Below, in pieces: positions 40,445-49,496 of a stretch of DNA of 64,000 nucleotides. Source of the stretch: Pedobacter sp. W3I1 (GTDB taxonomy: Bacteria; Bacteroidota; Bacteroidia; Sphingobacteriales; Sphingobacteriaceae); the NCBI RefSeq assembly GCF_030816015.1, contig NZ_JAUSXN010000001.1, positions 2,728,001-2,792,000 of the forward strand, given 5' to 3'. The notes beneath the pieces were generated by a model, which worked only from the letters and a program-made list of their open reading frames with translations, was not told where the DNA came from and searched no databases. How positions within the stretch are numbered: position 1 is the first letter of the stretch; the number at the start of each line of letters is the position of its first letter. A program made the position numbers and the translations under genes.

Positions 40445-42361
40445 TTATAATTCGGCTTCGATGCCTTCCTCATACATTTCGTTAATGGCTTCGGCATATT
40501 TCTTTTCTACAATACGGCGCTTAACTTTCATTGTAGGGGTGATTTCTCCTTCATCTATATTGAAAGGATTACGCTTGATCTTAAAGTTTTTAATGCGCTC
40601 GAATTTTGCCAGTTCATTAGAGATTTTTTTAATATCCTGCTCCATCCAGTCCATAATTTCCTGGTCTCGAATAAAAGGATCAGCCGTTTCAAAAAATGAT
40701 GGTTTAAGTTTAAAGGTTTCTTCCAATGTCTCTCTGTTCGGGATAATAATTGCTGTAATAAACTCTCGTTTATCTCCGATTAAAAAAAGTTGATCAATTT
40801 TTGGGCTTTTCAGGTAAATATTTTCTACCGGCGTAGGGTAAACATTTTTGCCGTAAGCATTTACGATCATATTTTTTAAGCGGTCTGTAATCTGCAGATT
40901 ACCTTTGTAAAAACGACCGATATCTCCGGTATGGAACCACATGTCTTTATTTATCGCTTCGGCGGTTTCGGCAGGTTTGTTAAAATAACCTTTCATCACA
41001 CAGTGGCCGCGGACAATAACTTCACCTTCAGCACATTCAAATTCTTCGTTAAAAGTATTATGCGTTTGGATACTGAGCATTTCTTTACTTTCAACATCTT
41101 GTATGCCCACTTCAATGCCAGGAATTACACGGCCAACCGTGCCGTAAACCTGTCTGTGATATTCAGTAACCGACATTACCGGCGATGTTTCTGTTAAGCC
41201 AAATCCTTCTAATATTTTAATACCTAAATCGCCGAAAAATTCACCCACATTTTTGGGTAGTGCAGCACCTCCCGAAATCATAAACTTTAAACGTCCGCCG
41301 GTTTTCTCTTTAATTTTACTGAAAACCAGTTTCTCTGCTATTCCTTTTTTGGCCGATAAAATCAAGCCAGGATTTTTACCAGCCTCTTTTGCTACACGAT
41401 ATTTATTGCCTGTTTCTAGCGCCCAGGTAAATATTTTTGCTTTTGTACCTCCACCTGCAGTTCCTCCTTTTATGGCTTTATCGTGTATCCGTTCTAAAAG
41501 GCGCGGAACACAGCTCATCACGGTAGGGCGAACTTCTCCCATATTCTTGGCCAATAACTCTAAACTCTGTGCGAAGGCAATTTTACAGCCTTGGGCACAG
41601 CAAACATGATAGGTTGCCGTACGTTCAAATACGTGAGATAGGGGTAAAAAAGAGAGGAAAGTTTCTGTTTGATCAATCACGGGGATCTGTTGTAAACAAA
41701 CCTCCACATTCTTCACAAAGTTATAATGAGTGAGCATTACGCCTTTTGGGATTCCTGTTGTTCCTGAAGTATAAATTAAAGAGGAAACATCTTCAGATAA
41801 AACTAAACTTCTGCATTGATCAATGTCAGCCCTTTCTGCAGCTGTAACCTGATGTTTAAGCGCCAGGATATCAGAAAAGGCAATAACTTCTACATGTACA
41901 TCATCAGGAACAACAACTTTTTCGAAATCTTTAAAAGCTGGAATAATATATTTTAACTGTTTACAATTAGCTGCTACCTTTAATACTTTACGGTATAGAA
42001 AGTTGTTCCCTACAAGAATAGCTTTTATGCCTGAGTCGTTAATAATATAGGCTACTTCTTGTTCAGAAAGCGTAGGGTAAATGGATACGTTAATTACACC
42101 AATTTGCTGGATTCCCTGATCATAATATACATATTCAGGAGAATTTTCAATCATTAAGCCTAAACGATCGCCTTTTTTTATTCCTTTTTCCAGGAAAAAT
42201 GCAGAAACAGCATCAGCTCTTTTTAAAGTATCTTCATAAGAAATTTCAGCCCATTCTGCACCCTGTTTGTGGATTAAAAAGGTTTCCTGAGGCTTGTGAA
42301 TGTTTTTAACAACATTCCGCAATAAGGTAGGAACAGTTGAAAATTCGTTTATTAATGGCAT
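40445..42361 (-). CDS. Long-chain acyl-CoA ligase (AMP-forming)
   Basis: 638 residues. The P-loop-like AMP-binding motif is SLIYTSGTTGIPKGVMLTH (about 206-224), then GFGLTETSPVMSV, and the hinge motif is WFHTGDIGRFYKGNLQITDR with LKNMIVNAYGKNVYP after it, including the catalytic lysine. It activates fatty acids to acyl-CoA through an acyl-adenylate. Length and motifs fit the bacterial FadD15/long-chain type rather than acetyl-CoA synthetase. Monocistronic. Confidence 0.92.
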   Translation of the reverse strand: MPLINEFSTVPTLLRNVVKNIHKPQETFLIHKQGAEWAEISYEDTLKRADAVSAFFLEKGIKKGDRLGLMIENSPEYVYYDQGIQQIGVINVSIYPTLSEQEVAYIINDSGIKAILVGNNFLYRKVLKVAANCKQLKYIIPAFKDFEKVVVPDDVHVEVIAFSDILALKHQVTAAERADIDQCRSLVLSEDVSSLIYTSGTTGIPKGVMLTHYNFVKNVEVCLQQIPVIDQTETFLSFLPLSHVFERTATYHVCCAQGCKIAFAQSLELLAKNMGEVRPTVMSCVPRLLERIHDKAIKGGTAGGGTKAKIFTWALETGNKYRVAKEAGKNPGLILSAKKGIAEKLVFSKIKEKTGGRLKFMISGGAALPKNVGEFFGDLGIKILEGFGLTETSPVMSVTEYHRQVYGTVGRVIPGIEVGIQDVESKEMLSIQTHNTFNEEFECAEGEVIVRGHCVMKGYFNKPAETAEAINKDMWFHTGDIGRFYKGNLQITDRLKNMIVNAYGKNVYPTPVENIYLKSPKIDQLFLIGDKREFITAIIIPNRETLEETFKLKPSFFETADPFIRDQEIMDWMEQDIKKISNELAKFERIKNFKIKRNPFNIDEGEITPTMKVKRRIVEKKYAEAINEMYEEGIEAEL

Positions 42362-42669
42362 GCTCGTAATTTGGTTCGCTAATTATAATTAACAATAATA
42401 ACGCTTTTTGGTTTAAAAATACAAATTGGGGCTAGAGTTTCATTCTTCCCGCAGATTACACAGAAAAGGCACGCAGATTTAAAAGAGATTTTTACTTAGC
42501 GATATATGATTCTGTGTTATAGTATTGGAATAAATCTGCTCCATCTGCGAATTTTAGATCTGCGAAAATCTGCGGGAAATAACAATTAAGTATCCTATAA
42601 AATGAAAATCTTTTTAAACGAAAAAAGGCTCCATAAAATGAAACCCTTTTCTATAAATTTAAGATCCGA
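42362..42669. other. 308-bp gap with a self-complementary word array
   Basis: CCCGCAGATTACACAG and GCACGCAGATTT (about 42449-42480) face AATCTGCTCCATCTGCG and GATCTGCGAAAATCTGCGGG (about 42532-42586). The words CGCAGATT and AATCTGCG are exact complements. No gene seen. Confidence 0.5.
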
Positions 42670-42996
42670 TTAAACTGAAAAACTCTCGCCACAGCCACAG
42701 CTACGACTGGCATTTGGGTTTATAAAGTTGAAACCTTTTCCATTTAAACCATCAGTAAAATCTAATTCAGTTCCGGCTAGGTAAAGGAAAGATTTCATAT
42801 CCAAAGCAATTTTAATTCCTCTGTCTTCAAAAAACTGATCGCCTTTTTGTTCTTCGTTATCAAAATCTAAATTGTATGATAAACCCGAGCAACCACCGCC
42901 TTTTACCGAAACGCGTAAAAAATAATCAGAACCCATTTCCGAATCCTGCATTAAGTGGGTGATTTTTTCTTTTGCTTTATCTGTTATTGTGATCAT
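42670..42996 (-). CDS. A-type iron-sulfur carrier protein (IscA/ErpA/HesB family)
   Basis: 108 residues. The three cluster-binding cysteines are in place: C36 in GGGCSGLSY and C100/C102 in SRSCGCGESF. A-type carriers receive clusters from IscU and pass them to target proteins, or carry iron. The gene is third in an iscS-iscU-carrier order, separated from iscU by 85 bp containing a perfect hairpin. Whether it is IscA, ErpA or SufA cannot be told from sequence. Confidence 0.92.
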   Translation of the reverse strand: MITITDKAKEKITHLMQDSEMGSDYFLRVSVKGGGCSGLSYNLDFDNEEQKGDQFFEDRGIKIALDMKSFLYLAGTELDFTDGLNGKGFNFINPNASRSCGCGESFSV

Positions 42997-43002
42997 AGTA
43001 TC

Positions 43003-43080
43003 GGGTATTTAGTATCAAGTATTTAGTTGCAAGTATCAAGACTGTAATAGTTCAATCTAGATACTAAATACTTGATACTT
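43003..43080. repeat. Perfect 17-bp hairpin between iscU and the iscA-like gene
   Basis: AGTATCAAGTATTTAGT (43011-43027) pairs exactly with ACTAAATACTTGATACT (43063-43079). Extra word copies (TATCGGGTATTT, GCAAGTATCAAG) lie around it. It belongs to the word-array class. Confidence 0.65.
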
Positions 43081-43081
43081 A

Positions 43082-43495
43082 TTAGTGGTGCGATTTTTCT
43101 AATACAATTGCCTCTAAGCCATTTTTAACGCGGTAATCGTTAATAGCCGATTTAATTGCATCTTCTGCTAAAACTGAGCAGTGAATTTTTACCGGAGGTA
43201 AAGCCAATTCTTCAACAATATCCATGTTGTCGATAGATAAAGCCTCATCAATTGTTTTTCCTTTTAACCATTCTGTAGCTAAAGAAGATGAGGCAATAGC
43301 CGAACCGCAACCAAATGTTTTAAATTTAGCATCAGTAATTACGTTATCCTCGCCAACTTCAATCTGTAAACGCATTACGTCGCCACACTCAGGTGCACCA
43401 ACTAATCCTGTTCCTACAAATTTGCTGTCTTTATTTAATGTACCTACGTTACGTGGGTTATTGTAATGGTCAATTACTTTTTCTGAATATGCCAT
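43082..43495 (-). CDS. iscU: Iron-sulfur cluster scaffold protein IscU
   Basis: 137 residues. The scaffold ligands are C37 and D39 in APECGDVM, C63 in FGCGSAIASSS, and H105-C106. The chaperone-recognition motif LPPVK (99-103) is intact, the site bound by HscA in IscU proteins. No hscA, hscB or fdx gene is in the window, although the motif implies a chaperone elsewhere. It lies in the isc order iscS-iscU-iscA, 115 bp after iscS. Confidence 0.96.
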   Translation of the reverse strand: MAYSEKVIDHYNNPRNVGTLNKDSKFVGTGLVGAPECGDVMRLQIEVGEDNVITDAKFKTFGCGSAIASSSLATEWLKGKTIDEALSIDNMDIVEELALPPVKIHCSVLAEDAIKSAINDYRVKNGLEAIVLEKSHH

Positions 43496-43544
43496 GATTT
43501 CTATTTCTTAAGTCTCCTTTCGGAGATAGTTTTATTTATTAATT

Positions 43545-43610
43545 ATCAGTTGCCAGTTTTCAATTATCAGTTAGCAACTCAAAACTGCGAACTGCCAACT
43601 CCAAACTGTC
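43545..43610. repeat. Self-complementary word array between iscS and iscU
   Basis: AGTTGCCAGTTTTCAATTAT and CAGTTAGCAACT face AAAACTGCGAACTGCCAACT. The match is imperfect, with an insertion between AAAACTG and GCCAACT. The words differ from those of the hairpin after iscU. Just upstream, TCTCCTTTCGGAGA (43513-43526) is a small perfect stem. Confidence 0.55.
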
Positions 43611-44822
43611 CTAGTGTTCTGCCCACTCAATTTTACTCAAGTCAATTCCTTCTTTAAACATTTCCCAAAGTGGAGAAAGTTCTCTTAAGTGATTAACCGC
43701 TTTTTGAGTCACTTCAATAGCCTGATCAATCTCTGCTTCAGTAGTAAACCTTCCTAAACCGTAACGGATAGAAGAGTGTGCTAAATCATCAGATAAACCT
43801 AAGCTTTTCAATACGTATGATGGTTCTAAAGATGCTGAAGTACAAGCCGATCCTGAAGATACCGCCAAATCACTCATCGCCATCATTAAACCCTCGCCTT
43901 CAACATATTTGAAAGAGATATTGGCTACGTGTGGTAAACGGTGTTGTGTATTACCATTCACATAACTCTCTTCCATTTTGCTCAAAGTACTTTCCAGTTT
44001 ATCGCGCAAAGCAGCTAAACGAACTGATTCAGTTTCCATTTCTAAGCGGCAAAGTTCGCAAGCTTTACCTAAACCTACAATACCAGGAACGTTCAAGGTA
44101 CCAGAACGCATTCCACGCTCGTGGCCACCGCCGTCCATTTGTGCAGTAACTTTAACCCTTGGGTTTTTACGGCGAACGTAAAGTACACCAACACCTTTCG
44201 GACCATACATTTTATGTGCAGAGAAAGCCATTAAGTCAATACCATCCGCATTTACGTCAACGGGGATTTTACCAACTGCCTGCGTAGCATCAGTCATAAA
44301 TAAAGCACCATGTTGGTGTGCAATTGCTGCAATTTCTTTAACCGGTTGAATTACACCAATTTCGTTGTTGCCATACATAATCGAAACCAAAATAGTTTCA
44401 GGAGTCATAGCAGCTTCTAATTCAGCTAAATCAATTAAACCGTCTTCTTTAACGCCTAAATAAGTTACACGTGCACCGTTTTTCTCCAGGTGTTTGCAAG
44501 TATCTAAAACCGCTTTATGTTCAGTAACCGCAGTAATGATGTGGTTACCTTTTTCTTTATACATTTCAAATACACCTTTAATAGCCAGGTTATCGGCTTC
44601 AGTAGCACCTGATGTAAAAATAATTTCTTTTTCAGTACAGCCGATTAATTTGGCTACCTGCTCACGGGCATAATCTACACCCTCTTCAGCCACCCAGCCA
44701 AACGCGTGATTACGACTTGCGGCATTTCCAAATTTCTCAGTAAAGTAAGGTAGCATTGCTTCCAACACCCTTGGATCTAACGGGGTAGTAGCATTATTAT
44801 CTAAATATATCGGCTGTTTCAT
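43611..44822 (-). CDS. iscS: Cysteine desulfurase IscS
   Basis: 403 residues, the normal length for group I desulfurases. The PLP lysine is K204 in [11 protein letters not shown], and the persulfide cysteine is C327 in [14 protein letters not shown]. The N-terminal [14 protein letters not shown] is typical. It takes sulfur from cysteine and passes it to IscU and tRNA-thiolation enzymes. First gene of the isc group, with a good promoter. No iscR repressor gene precedes it. Confidence 0.97.
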   Translation of the reverse strand: MKQPIYLDNNATTPLDPRVLEAMLPYFTEKFGNAASRNHAFGWVAEEGVDYAREQVAKLIGCTEKEIIFTSGATEADNLAIKGVFEMYKEKGNHIITAVTEHKAVLDTCKHLEKNGARVTYLGVKEDGLIDLAELEAAMTPETILVSIMYGNNEIGVIQPVKEIAAIAHQHGALFMTDATQAVGKIPVDVNADGIDLMAFSAHKMYGPKGVGVLYVRRKNPRVKVTAQMDGGGHERGMRSGTLNVPGIVGLGKACELCRLEMETESVRLAALRDKLESTLSKMEESYVNGNTQHRLPHVANISFKYVEGEGLMMAMSDLAVSSGSACTSASLEPSYVLKSLGLSDDLAHSSIRYGLGRFTTEAEIDQAIEVTQKAVNHLRELSPLWEMFKEGIDLSKIEWAEH

Positions 44823-44844
44823 CTCTATTCTGTTAATTATAACA

Positions 44845-44872
44845 CAAAGATACGAAAAAACTTATTTAACAA
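44845..44872 (-). promoter_or_regulatory. iscS promoter, Bacteroidota consensus
   Basis: On the minus strand TTG (44872-44870), a 17-bp spacer and TATCTTTG (44852-44845), an exact TAnnTTTG. The leader to the iscS ATG is about 20 nt. I see no IscR-like palindrome. Confidence 0.65.
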
Positions 44873-44939
44873 TTATAAATAATAGCTATGACCTTATAGA
44901 GAAAAGCTGCATTTTTACATTCACATAACCTTATAATCT

Positions 44940-45347
44940 ATGAATAAGATAGAACACATCGGCATCGCGGTAAAAGACCTTAACAGTTCCATAGATATTT
45001 ATCAGAAACTATTGAACACCGATTGCTATAAAACAGAACAAGTTGCATCCGAATCAGTAAATACAGCGTTCTTTAAAACGGGCGAAAATAAGGTAGAGCT
45101 TCTTCAGGCTACTGCTCCAGATAGTGCAATTGCTAAATTTATCGAAAAAAAGGGAGAGGGGATTCATCATGTCGCTTTTCTGGTTGATGATATCCTTGCC
45201 GAAATGGAGCGTTTGCACAAAGAAGGATTCGTGTTGCTTAGCGAGTCGCCAAAAAAAGGAGCGGATAATAAAATGGTGTGTTTTGTACATCCAAAAGATA
45301 CCAATGGCGTGCTAATTGAGATCTGTCAGGAAATTAAATGGATATAA
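44940..45347 (+). CDS. mce: Methylmalonyl-CoA epimerase
   Basis: 135 residues, a single vicinal-oxygen-chelate fold. The metal ligands are H6 in IEHIGIAV, the mid-domain histidine in GIHHVAFLV, and the final glutamate in GVLIEI, with ENKVELLQ carrying the other conserved acid. It interconverts the R and S forms of methylmalonyl-CoA in propionyl-CoA use. The mutase genes are not in the window. Monocistronic. Confidence 0.93.
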   Translation: MNKIEHIGIAVKDLNSSIDIYQKLLNTDCYKTEQVASESVNTAFFKTGENKVELLQATAPDSAIAKFIEKKGEGIHHVAFLVDDILAEMERLHKEGFVLLSESPKKGADNKMVCFVHPKDTNGVLIEICQEIKWI

Positions 45348-45657
45348 GAGATGAAGTGGAGGATGGAGTTTAGTTTTCGATACCGTCATCCTCGCGCATG
45401 CGGGGATCTTAAAGCGGTTAATAACTTCATTATAATTTTGAAAACGTAGGGTTTCGTATTTCATAGCATCTGCAGTCCTGCTAACCGCTATAGTCCCGAT
45501 GAAGAATCGGGAGCTGCCGCTTTTATCAGGTTTATTTAATTTTGGCCTGTGGTTCTTCGGATAATGCAAATTGCCTAAACCCAATATTAATAAACTCTGA
45601 TCTTAAAATCTTATCATCCTGAAAATCCTGTTCCCTGTATCTTAAAAGTCCTAATCC
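45348..45657. other. 310-bp gap with degenerate family E repeat
   Basis: Contains CGTCATCCTCGCGCATGCGG (about 45383) and GCTATAGTCCCGATGAAG, with AATCGGGAGCTGCCGCTTTT following, a CCCGATGAAGAATCGGG stem-loop. No gene seen; the reverse-strand frame 45312-45584 runs through the repeat. Confidence 0.45.
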
Positions 45658-45942
45658 ATGTCATTAATTAGTATCATCAGCAAAGATTTCGATATACCAG
45701 GTGATCTTTCCGAAAGTCAATTACGTGATGCAATGGTTGATGCCTTTGCTTATTTAATTGATAACGATTTTTCCAAACTGATCCATATCTTGTATAAGGC
45801 TGATGTAGATCAATATAAATTAAAGGAACTACTAGAGACGGTTGAAGGTTCGAGCTCGGCCGAAGTAATTGCCGATGCCTATATTGCCCGTCAGAAGGCC
45901 AAAATAGAAACCTGGAACAAATACGGTAGGAAAAAGGATTAA
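45658..45942 (+). CDS. Small helical protein of unknown function
   Basis: 94 residues, no signal or membrane part. Predominantly helical, with DIPGDLSESQLRDAMVDAFA followed by YLIDNDFSKLIHILYKADVD and a basic end (YGRKKD). It looks like a conserved Bacteroidota protein, but I cannot name a family. It ends 13 bp from the convergent membrane-protein gene. Confidence 0.65.
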   Translation: MSLISIISKDFDIPGDLSESQLRDAMVDAFAYLIDNDFSKLIHILYKADVDQYKLKELLETVEGSSSAEVIADAYIARQKAKIETWNKYGRKKD

Positions 45943-45954
45943 ATTTTAGAAAGT

Positions 45955-46644
45955 TTATTCTTGCGCCGGATTAAAGCGGTTGTACATATCCATATCAAAA
46001 AACGAAATGGAATTAATCTTATCCGCTTTTAGTACGAGGTCGGTTTTTAATTCATCGGTATTCGCTACAGAGCCATCTTCAATATAACTGGCATAAACTG
46101 TTAAATATTGGGTGGTAAAAACCAGTTCTTTATCGTCAGCCTTGCGGTAGCCGCTAAATGCAGGGGTAATGCGGATATAGGTTGTGGTAAACGGTTTTGG
46201 TAATTCTTTTACCCATCCAATGTAGAATTTTCCACTATCCATGGTAAACTGTAAAAGGTGAGCGTCGAAAAAAGACGAACTCAATAAAAGTTCAAATTCA
46301 TTTCCCGATGTAGATATTGCTCTTTTAATGGCTTTAAGCCTGTTGATAAAGAGGTTTGCGGTTTCTGTCGCAGCTACGGCAACAAATAACGACATGCTGG
46401 TTGTTCCGAAATAAGGCGTGTGGATGGGCAGTAATTTGCTTAATTGCTCAACCGTTTCAGGAGAAATGGCGATGAATAATGCTCTTAATAAAAAGCATAC
46501 ACCTAAAAGCAGTATGCCTGCAAAAGCAGAATTTAACAATACACGTTGGTTTTCTAAACGATATTGTACGTATCTAAGGTATCTGAACCTAATAAGAATA
46601 TAGTAGCCGCCTACAAGAGGAAATAAGAGCAGGTTAAAAGGCAT
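45955..46644 (-). CDS. Membrane protein of unknown function
   Basis: 229 residues. N-terminal hydrophobic segment (LLLFPLVGGYYILIRF), a second at about 38-58 (NSAFAGILLLGVCFLLRALF), and possibly a third near 80-95. The remaining two thirds is a soluble domain with IYIGWVKELPKPFTTTYI-like strands. Not recognised. It starts 7 bp after a 55-codon gene on the same strand and is probably translated with it. Confidence 0.65.
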   Translation of the reverse strand: MPFNLLLFPLVGGYYILIRFRYLRYVQYRLENQRVLLNSAFAGILLLGVCFLLRALFIAISPETVEQLSKLLPIHTPYFGTTSMSLFVAVAATETANLFINRLKAIKRAISTSGNEFELLLSSSFFDAHLLQFTMDSGKFYIGWVKELPKPFTTTYIRITPAFSGYRKADDKELVFTTQYLTVYASYIEDGSVANTDELKTDLVLKADKINSISFFDMDMYNRFNPAQE

Positions 46645-46651
46645 CTATATA

Positions 46652-46819
46652 CTATTTCTTGCTTTTGTCCTTTTCTATTTTTTTGAAAATACTCGATTCC
46701 ATTAAAGCACCCACCATTTGTCTGATCCTTGGCTGTGCAAAGAAATCGGGGCTTTTAATGTAGAGCTTTCCGCTACTGCTAGAATGGATAATCCCATCGA
46801 ACTCGCTGTCTTTTCTCAT
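46652..46819 (-). CDS. Small 55-residue protein upstream of the membrane-protein gene
   Basis: ATG 46819 to TAG 46652. The sequence reads MRKDSEFDGIIHSSSSGKLY, then IKSPDFFAQPRIRQMVGALM and a lysine-rich end. Coding-like composition and a 7-bp gap to the next gene argue that it is real and co-transcribed. No family recognised. Confidence 0.6.
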   Translation of the reverse strand: MRKDSEFDGIIHSSSSGKLYIKSPDFFAQPRIRQMVGALMESSIFKKIEKDKSKK

Positions 46820-47198
46820 ATATCAAATTTACATATATTTTTTAAATATCTGAAAAACAATATTAAACTCAAAAAAGTTTAGGTTTGTTGCTGTTATAGG
46901 TAAGTGAATAATCGTTTTACAATAAACATCGCTTAAATCAGTTTTAGTAAAACAGATGCCTGAAAATCTTATAATTTAAAATTTCAATTTAGGCTTGTAA
47001 ATCAAAAATAAAATTAAGATATTTGCATCCTCTAAAATAGAGGTAGAAAGACTAATAGGAAATATCATAAGCGTTGTTGCCAGCAAATTGCAAAAATGTT
47101 CTTGATGCTTTCACACAAATAACTAAAAATAATATTCAAATGAAACCATCGAAGCATTAGCGAGATAGCTTCATCACAATTAAAAGAAAAAAAACACG
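46820..47198. other. 379-bp gap with the rpmE2 promoter and long leader
   Basis: A+T-rich. After the promoter at 46995-47025, about 165 nt separate the likely transcription start from the rpmE2 ATG. That leader can form a small stem GAAGC..GCTTC near 47150-47173. No other gene seen. Confidence 0.5.
46995..47025 (+). promoter_or_regulatory. rpmE2 promoter
   Basis: TTG (46995-46997), a 20-bp spacer, then GATATTTG (47018-47025), one base off TAnnTTTG. Confidence 0.5.
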
Positions 47199-47447
47199 AT
47201 GAAAAAAGATTTGCACCCAACAAGCTACAGACCAGTTGTTTTTAAAGACATGTCTAACGAATATGCTTTCTTAACAAAATCTTGCGTAGATACTAAAGAA
47301 ACAATTAAATGGGAAGATGGTAACGAGTATCCTCTTTATAAATTAGAGATTTCTCACACTTCACACCCTTTTTATACTGGTAAAATGAAATTGGTTGATA
47401 CAGCAGGACGTATCGATAAATTCAAAAACCGTTACGCTAAGAAATAA
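47199..47447 (+). CDS. rpmE2: 50S ribosomal protein L31 type B
   Basis: 82 residues. [20 protein letters not shown] and the end [20 protein letters not shown] are typical of L31. It lacks the zinc-binding cysteine set of the C+ form (only C30 is present), which identifies the zinc-free type B paralogue. Preceded by an unusually long leader and followed by a terminator. Confidence 0.95.
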   Translation: MKKDLHPTSYRPVVFKDMSNEYAFLTKSCVDTKETIKWEDGNEYPLYKLEISHTSHPFYTGKMKLVDTAGRIDKFKNRYAKK

Positions 47448-47473
47448 TTTTAGCAACAAAAAAGCATTTTTTG

Positions 47474-47508
47474 AAGTCCCTTTGCCAAAAGCATCGGGAC
47501 TTTTTTTA
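47474..47508 (+). terminator. Rho-independent terminator of rpmE2
   Basis: AAGTCCC (47474-47480) pairs with GGGACTT (47496-47502), followed by a long T-run. It ends 12 bp before the next ATG, so the next gene must be read through or have a promoter within the terminator. Confidence 0.75.
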
Positions 47509-47520
47509 TTTTTGCTGCTT

Positions 47521-48687
47521 ATGACAATCAATCTATTTGATGATTCTTGCTGGGCGTCCTTGCGTCCACTTACGTTTACCAGGCCTGTGGCCGATTTACG
47601 CATTGGTATTTTAACCATTGCCGAGAAATGGGCAAAACATTTAAAAGCCGATTTCGGTTTTCAAACTCAAGATTACCTCTCTGTAAAATTTGCGCCTAAA
47701 CCCAATGCCGATTTGTTTATAAACGGATCTGTTTGTCCGGATGAAGCTTTACTTAATGCCCTAACCGGGCTTAAAGCAGGCGAGGTACTTTATAAAAGAG
47801 ATGTCGTTATCGCATATATAGCAGATCAGCATGATTTAGAATCAGTTAAATCATTACGACCGGTTGAATATAAAGGTGATTTTATCCAGATTGTTTATCC
47901 AGAACATATTTTCGGAAATAATCCGGGTGAAATCAGAAAAGATTTTAAATTGTTAACCGAAGGACGTACCTCTGCAAAGATAAGTGGTACCAACCAATTG
48001 CTTGGTGATGATGTTTTTTTCGAAGAAGGTGCTCAAGCCGAATGTAGTGTGTTAAATAGTACTTACGGACCTATCTACATCGGTAAAGATGCTGAAGTTT
48101 GGGAAGGTAGTTTGATCAGAGGATCTTTTGCTCTTTGCGAGAATTCATCAATAAAAATGGGTGCTAAAATTTATTCGGGTACTACAATCGGCCCGAATAG
48201 CCGTGCTGGAGGAGAAATTAACAATTCGGTAATTTGGGGCAATTCGGCTAAAGGTCACGAAGGGTATTTGGGTAATTCGGTAATGGGTGAGTGGTGTAAT
48301 ATTGGAGCCGATACCAATAATTCGAATTTAAAAAACAATTACGCCGAAGTAAAACTTTACGATTACGAAAGTCAAAAAATGCGTAATACCAATCTGCAAT
48401 TCTGTGGTTTAATTATGGCCGATCACTCCAAAAGCGGTATCAATACGATGTTTAATACTGGTAGTATAGTTGGTGTTGGAGCTAATGTTTTTGGTGCAGG
48501 CTTCCCACCCAATCATATACCCGATTTTAGCTGGGGAGGTGCCAGTGGCTTCGATACCTATAAATTGAATAAAATGTTCGAAACAACCGAAAAGGTATTT
48601 GCACGGAAAAATATAGCTTTTGATGAAGTAGAAAAGGATATTATTACTAAAGTATTTGAATTAACTGAATCGTATAGACGATTTTAA
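47521..48687 (+). CDS. GlmU-like putative sugar-nucleotidyltransferase with left-handed beta-helix
   Basis: 388 residues from ATG 47521. The frame reaches back to 47395 but that part overlaps rpmE2 and its terminator. The N-terminal half (INLFDDSCWASLRPLTFTRP, then DLRIGILTIAEKWAKHL) resembles the NTP_transf_4 domain, which is a reduced nucleotidyltransferase. The second half has hexapeptide repeats (GPIYIGKDAEVWEGSLIRG, SGTTIGPNSRAGGEINNSVI) of a beta-helix. It is called GlmU family in Bacteroidota, but the residues of true GlmU pyrophosphorylases (GxGTRM) are absent, so its reaction is unclear. Confidence 0.85.
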   Translation: MTINLFDDSCWASLRPLTFTRPVADLRIGILTIAEKWAKHLKADFGFQTQDYLSVKFAPKPNADLFINGSVCPDEALLNALTGLKAGEVLYKRDVVIAYIADQHDLESVKSLRPVEYKGDFIQIVYPEHIFGNNPGEIRKDFKLLTEGRTSAKISGTNQLLGDDVFFEEGAQAECSVLNSTYGPIYIGKDAEVWEGSLIRGSFALCENSSIKMGAKIYSGTTIGPNSRAGGEINNSVIWGNSAKGHEGYLGNSVMGEWCNIGADTNNSNLKNNYAEVKLYDYESQKMRNTNLQFCGLIMADHSKSGINTMFNTGSIVGVGANVFGAGFPPNHIPDFSWGGASGFDTYKLNKMFETTEKVFARKNIAFDEVEKDIITKVFELTESYRRF

Positions 48688-48734
48688 TATAAAACCTGAT
48701 CTGAAAAGATCAACCAAGCATTAAATAATACAAA

Positions 48735-49496
48735 ATGAGAAAAAAGATTGTTGCCGGTAACTGGAAAATGAACTTAGATTATAACGAAGGTGTTTCGTTG
48801 TTCAGCGAAATCGTAAATATGGTTAAAGATGAGCGCAAAGGCGATCAGCTGGCTATTATTTGCTCACCGTTTATTCATTTAAACAGCTTGGCAAAATTGG
48901 GTGGTGACGATGTTAAAATTGGCGCTCAAAATATTAGTGATAAAGAAAGTGGTGCATATACAGGCGAAACTTCAGCTAAAATGGTGAAATCTGTTGGTGC
49001 AGAATACGTTATTTTGGGTCACTCAGAGCGCAGGCAATATTTCGCTGAAAGTGATGCTTTGTTAGCTGAAAAAACTAAAGTTGCTTTGGCAAATGGTTTA
49101 ACGCCAATTTTCTGTATTGGCGAAACTTTAGACGAGCGTAACAACGGCAGTTATTATGAAGTGTTAAAAAAACAATTGGTAGAAGGTATTTTTAGTTTAA
49201 CTGAAGAAGACTTTAAGAAATTGGTTATTGCTTACGAGCCAGTTTGGGCTATCGGTACAGGTTTAACCGCTTCTCCAGAGCAAGCGCAAGATATTCATGC
49301 TTTTATCCGCAGTGAAATTCAAGCTAACTATGGTTTTAATGTGGCTGATGATACAACCATTTTATATGGCGGTAGCTGTAATCCAGGCAACGCTGCAAGT
49401 TTATTTTCTCAAAACGATATTGATGGCGGTCTAATTGGTGGTGCATCATTAAAATCGCGCGATTTTACAGATATTATTAAAGCATTAAATAGCTAA
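48735..49496 (+). CDS. tpiA: Triosephosphate isomerase
   Basis: 253 residues, full length. Substrate lysine K11 in AGNWKMN, catalytic histidine in [11 protein letters not shown], catalytic glutamate in [11 protein letters not shown], and phosphate loop GGSCNPGNA with GGLIGGASL. It interconverts dihydroxyacetone phosphate and glyceraldehyde 3-phosphate in glycolysis. Its stop overlaps the prmA start by one base. Confidence 0.98.
   Translation: MRKKIVAGNWKMNLDYNEGVSLFSEIVNMVKDERKGDQLAIICSPFIHLNSLAKLGGDDVKIGAQNISDKESGAYTGETSAKMVKSVGAEYVILGHSERRQYFAESDALLAEKTKVALANGLTPIFCIGETLDERNNGSYYEVLKKQLVEGIFSLTEEDFKKLVIAYEPVWAIGTGLTASPEQAQDIHAFIRSEIQANYGFNVADDTTILYGGSCNPGNAASLFSQNDIDGGLIGGASLKSRDFTDIIKALNS

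Noticed and set aside
41253..41609. 118-codon plus-strand frame inside the acyl-CoA ligase gene
   Set aside because: Shadow frame opposite a gene with full catalytic motifs.
47395..47520. Upstream extension of the GlmU-like gene
   Set aside because: It overlaps the end of rpmE2 and crosses a strong terminator; the family start fits ATG 47521.
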